Source: Sindora glabra
Taxonomy: Eukaryota > Streptophyta > Magnoliopsida > Fabales > Fabaceae
Direction: 5' to 3'
DNA: 64,000 bases
Assembly (NCBI GenBank): GCA_020226215.1
Contig: CM035230.1
Coordinates: forward strand, 17,403,883 to 17,467,882
The position numbers and the translations under genes are program-made. Each line of letters starts with the position of its first letter. Position 1 is the first letter of the stretch. The notes below the pieces were generated by a model that saw nothing but the letters and a program-made list of their open reading frames with translations, was not told the origin of the DNA and did not search any database. Positions 60,851-64,000 of this stretch are shown in pieces.

Positions 60851-62385
60851 AATAGCAAAGGCACTCTAGAAGAAAAAAACACTCATAAAATAGTTATATG
60901 TGATTATTCTACAAATAAAACTTTTCATATCTATAACATAAAGCTATCCAAATCAAGTCTACATGCTAAGACCTTTTACCAAATGTTATTTTTCAATGCT
61001 AAGGGGACATGCTTCCAATTAGCACAACCTATTGGTACTTTAAATCATGCTATCAATCCAGTAGAATTATCATAAATTAATATATACTCTCTTTTTGCAT
61101 ATTTCTTGATATTAAATTAAAGAGGTAACTTCTTAGCCCTAACCCACATAGTGGCAATAACATTCAACATTATAGGACCCCTTGTGCTCCTTTTAATGGA
61201 AGCAATTTCCATTTTAAAAGGATCCATATTCTAAATGTTTAAAAAAAGTTTCAATCATATATACTAATACATAAATTAAGTCAAACATTGACATTACTTA
61301 AAGATAAACAAAGTAGCCAGTTTACATTTTATCCTCACAACAAATGTTGCATGATAGGTATGGCAAAACACATAACTTACATGATAAACAACTAAACCAA
61401 AATTACATTAGTGATCATGCTTTATAGACTCCTTTACTAATTTAAATAACTAAGTAGTAAACAAAAATCATTCTATTATATAATATATCTAATGACCTAA
61501 AAAGATACAATAGCATGCAATGATAAAGGTAGCAAGTTAAAATGGTAGAGATATCACCAACAAATAGAGCATGACTACAACTATGCAGCTTGAGGGTGAC
61601 TAAACCCTAAAAGCATCATGAAAGACAATAGGTAATATAATCATAAAGTTAGCAAAGAATAAGGCTATCACAATGTCACTATACACATATATACATCCCA
61701 ACTAGATAAAGGAAAATATCTTTTAACACTAAAAAAAATGAAAACATAAAGAGAAAATGTGCTCGAAAATCTCTATGATGACTACAATGAGTACAAAGCT
61801 AACTTGAAGTATAGCTATAAATAAGATGGAGGTTTAGGAATTGTTATCAAAATAATGACAGCAGAGGTTATCATTAGAGAAATAGGTTTCAAAAGGAAAA
61901 AGTGATGTGAAATATAGATGAATTAAAGTTATGTGACCAAAATATTTACATGTAGATTTTTAATTTGACAATTAACATCTAAAAAAACTAACATAAGCAT
62001 GAAGCAAAACAAACATGTAAAGTTTGAACAATATTTACAAAAAATCACACTATATAGATTTCAGCAGTAGTTAATTAAAAAATCAATGTTTTAAGTTCAC
62101 TTTTTATATTTGTTAGGTATAAAACTAACATCTTCAACTTTATAGCATTTCAAATATGATGTTGCCTCTAAAATAGACATTACTTATAATTTTAACTATC
62201 ATCATAAATTTCCTATGAATTTTAAAAACATCATAGTGTTAATATAGATGTTAGTTATTTTTACTAACCATCATCTTGTTTGTCTCATTAATGTAAAAAA
62301 AATGTCACTATATCAATATAAATGTCAGTTTCACTTTTGACTAACATCTATCAACTGATATAAAATCACCATTCTATAATTATGC

Positions 62386-64000
62386 AATGTAAATCCAAGA
62401 AAGAGTTAGAAAACAATAAAAGAAGGACACTTATGTAGAATACTAAATAAAATATATATATATGATACTGTAGTAGTTTAGCACACATAGAAATTCGAAG
62501 AATTCATAAAACTATTTATTTATTTTTTGTTTTGGTATAAAATTATAGTATGGAACAAAGAAAGTGATAAAAAATAATAAGAATACAGTGTAAGAAAGTG
62601 AAAGATATGAAAAATAATACTAATGCAATGCAATGTAAAATATATAAAAAGATGGAAAATAATAAAAGAGATAACCTTTTTAAAGTCAAAGTCAAGTTTA
62701 TATTTATAAGAAGAACATTACGTCGAGCCTAAAAAGAGAGAAAATAGAAAGCCAAGTTTGATAAAATGGTGCACAAGGATTTTAAAGAATAATGAATTCT
62801 AAATAGTAAATAAAATAGTTTTCAAAACTATAAACAAAAATAGTCAAAGAAGTAAAGTTCTCTTACATCTTACATATCATAGCCAAGTTTCAATATAGAA
62901 TAAAATAAAAAGTAAAACAAAGAAAGATTTGAACAATAGCAAAAGGAGAAAGCTTATTGTGCTTCAAGAATAAGAATATAGTGTATAATAAGAAAAAAAA
63001 AGATGAAAAAAATAAGAATAAGAATAAAGTGTTGAAAAGAGAGAGATAGAGAGAGATGAAAACAATAAGAATACAATGTAAAACATACAAAAAGATTAAA
63101 AAAATAATAATCGAAAGAGCCTTATGAAAGGTAAGTTTGAATTTGGAAAAATAACATAGTATGAAGCAAAAAAGGATGGAAAATAGCAAAATAAAGAAGC
63201 TTTATATAGCCAAGTTTAGATATGGAATATAAAGATGAAAAATAGAAAACATATGAAGCCTAAAAACAATAAAAGAAGGAAGCTTCTTTGAAATTTTAAA
63301 GATAATTTTTAATATTGAGACCTAAAAGTTATAGGCTAACCATGCTTCTACTTTGCAACTTTGATTTAATAAACTTAAGTTGCAATAATATGCTTTTGCC
63401 AAAAGGGTTGTGTGGCTATTATGAACTTTTAACTACTAAATAATTTAAATCACACACTTGATAAAATGGTACACAAATATTTCAATGCATCATGAATTTT
63501 AAATAGTAAATATAATAATTTTCATCAAAATAAAAGAAAAAAATAAAGAACATTCTCTATACCCTTAAATATCATAGCCAAGTTTCAATCTAAAGTAAAA
63601 TATAATGTAAAACCGTGAAAAAGTTAGGAAACAATAAAAGAAGTATGCTTATTAGAGCCAAGATTTGTTTTGGTATAAGAATATATTGTACAACATAGAA
63701 AGTGATAAAAACAATAAAATTGCAATGTAGAAAAGGAAAAGATATGAAAATAATAAAAATATAGTATAAAATAAAAAGATGGAAAATAACTATCAAAAGC
63801 ATGAATTTAGAAGAAGAACATTATATAGAGCTAAAAAAGATGGGAAATACAAATAAGATTGCTTATCAAAGCCAAGTTTGATAAAATGGTGTATAAGGAT
63901 TTTAATGCATAATGAATTCTAAAGAGAAAATATAATAGTTTTCAACACTATCAAAGAGAAAATAGTCAAATAAGTAAGTTCCTCTTACATTTGAAATATC
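62386..64000. repeat. Long-period tandem array, part 3 (runs off the window)
   Basis: Same units again: CTAAATAATTTAAATCAC at 63437 and (G)ATAAAATGGT(G/A) anchors at 62760, 63465 and 63881. After removing the insertion the spacing from the previous anchor is again about 1.1-1.2 kb. The array continues past the window end. Confidence 0.75.

Larger units (their letters stand above)
54951..62385 (-). mobile_element. CACTA/En-Spm-like insertion in the tandem array (about 7.4 kb)
   Basis: Breaks an array unit near AAAATACAA (about 54932); the unit resumes at about 62386 with ATGCAATGTAAATCC. Both ends carry clusters of short inverted motifs (GATGTTAGTT, GACATTAGTT, TGACATTTA) at 55030-56240 and 62100-62350, the subterminal architecture of CACTA elements. 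A transposase-associated remnant lies on the minus strand at about 60310-60850. Clean CACTA termini and a 3-bp duplication were not found, so class and exact ends remain open. It contains an LTR at 57320-58845. Confidence 0.4.

Noticed and set aside
60836..61075. 79-aa + strand open frame as a gene
   Set aside because: No recognisable features and it lies next to a minus-strand transposase remnant in a decayed insertion.

Overview
This is nuclear DNA from a flowering plant, almost certainly a eudicot. It is very AT-rich and dominated by decayed, nested transposable elements, with a decayed plastid DNA insert and very little intact coding sequence. No finding here amounts to a clearly new functional system. 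The least ordinary features are a five-copy tandem family of small DLNxxP-motif genes and a 1.1-kb-period tandem array that has been split by later insertions. All family calls were made by eye; no database search was run.

Region 1 (1-14960) is a nest of retrotransposons. A + strand Ty3/gypsy element is represented by its 3' internal spacer (1-505 and 12462 onward) and its 3' LTR (about 13449-14960). A second element of the same family (506-12461, minus strand) sits inside it and retains both LTRs, a primer binding site, a polypurine tract, gag and protease, but no reverse transcriptase or integrase. That element carries a 3.37-kb solo LTR of another family (8817-12189) inside its 5' LTR and a 163-bp hairpin MITE (2296-2458) with a 9-bp target duplication.

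Region 2 (about 15320-22640) holds a decayed + strand Ty1/copia element (gag, zinc knuckle, integrase, reverse transcriptase) and a minus-strand Ty3/gypsy element with gag, protease and integrase but no reverse transcriptase or RNase H.

Region 3 (22640-33040) holds five minus-strand paralogues of a small gene. The first three lie on segments repeated about every 2.0 kb. The hallmark is an LSWGCKKKR block followed by an EAR-like DLNxxP motif. Copy 2 has an uninterrupted frame. Copy 5 is open but frameshifted at its C-terminus. Copies 1, 3 and 4 are pseudogenes. MITE-like and simple repeats fill the spaces.

Region 4 (33040-40180) holds short repeats: a tandemly duplicated SINE-like unit, a hAT-type MITE, two copies of a roughly 0.7-kb TIR element, one end of a CACTA transposon and a minisatellite.

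Region 5 (about 40185-43725) is a nuclear plastid DNA insert in the plastid gene order rrn4.5, rrn5, trnR, trnN, ycf1. Its decay is dominated by C-to-T and G-to-A changes.

Region 6 (46290 to the window end) is a tandem array of about 1.1-kb composite units. It is split by a 4.79-kb solo LTR of the same family as the one at 8817 (49015-53800, AAAAA target duplication) and by a roughly 7.4-kb CACTA-like insertion (about 54950-62385), which itself contains an LTR of the Region 1 type (57320 to about 58845).
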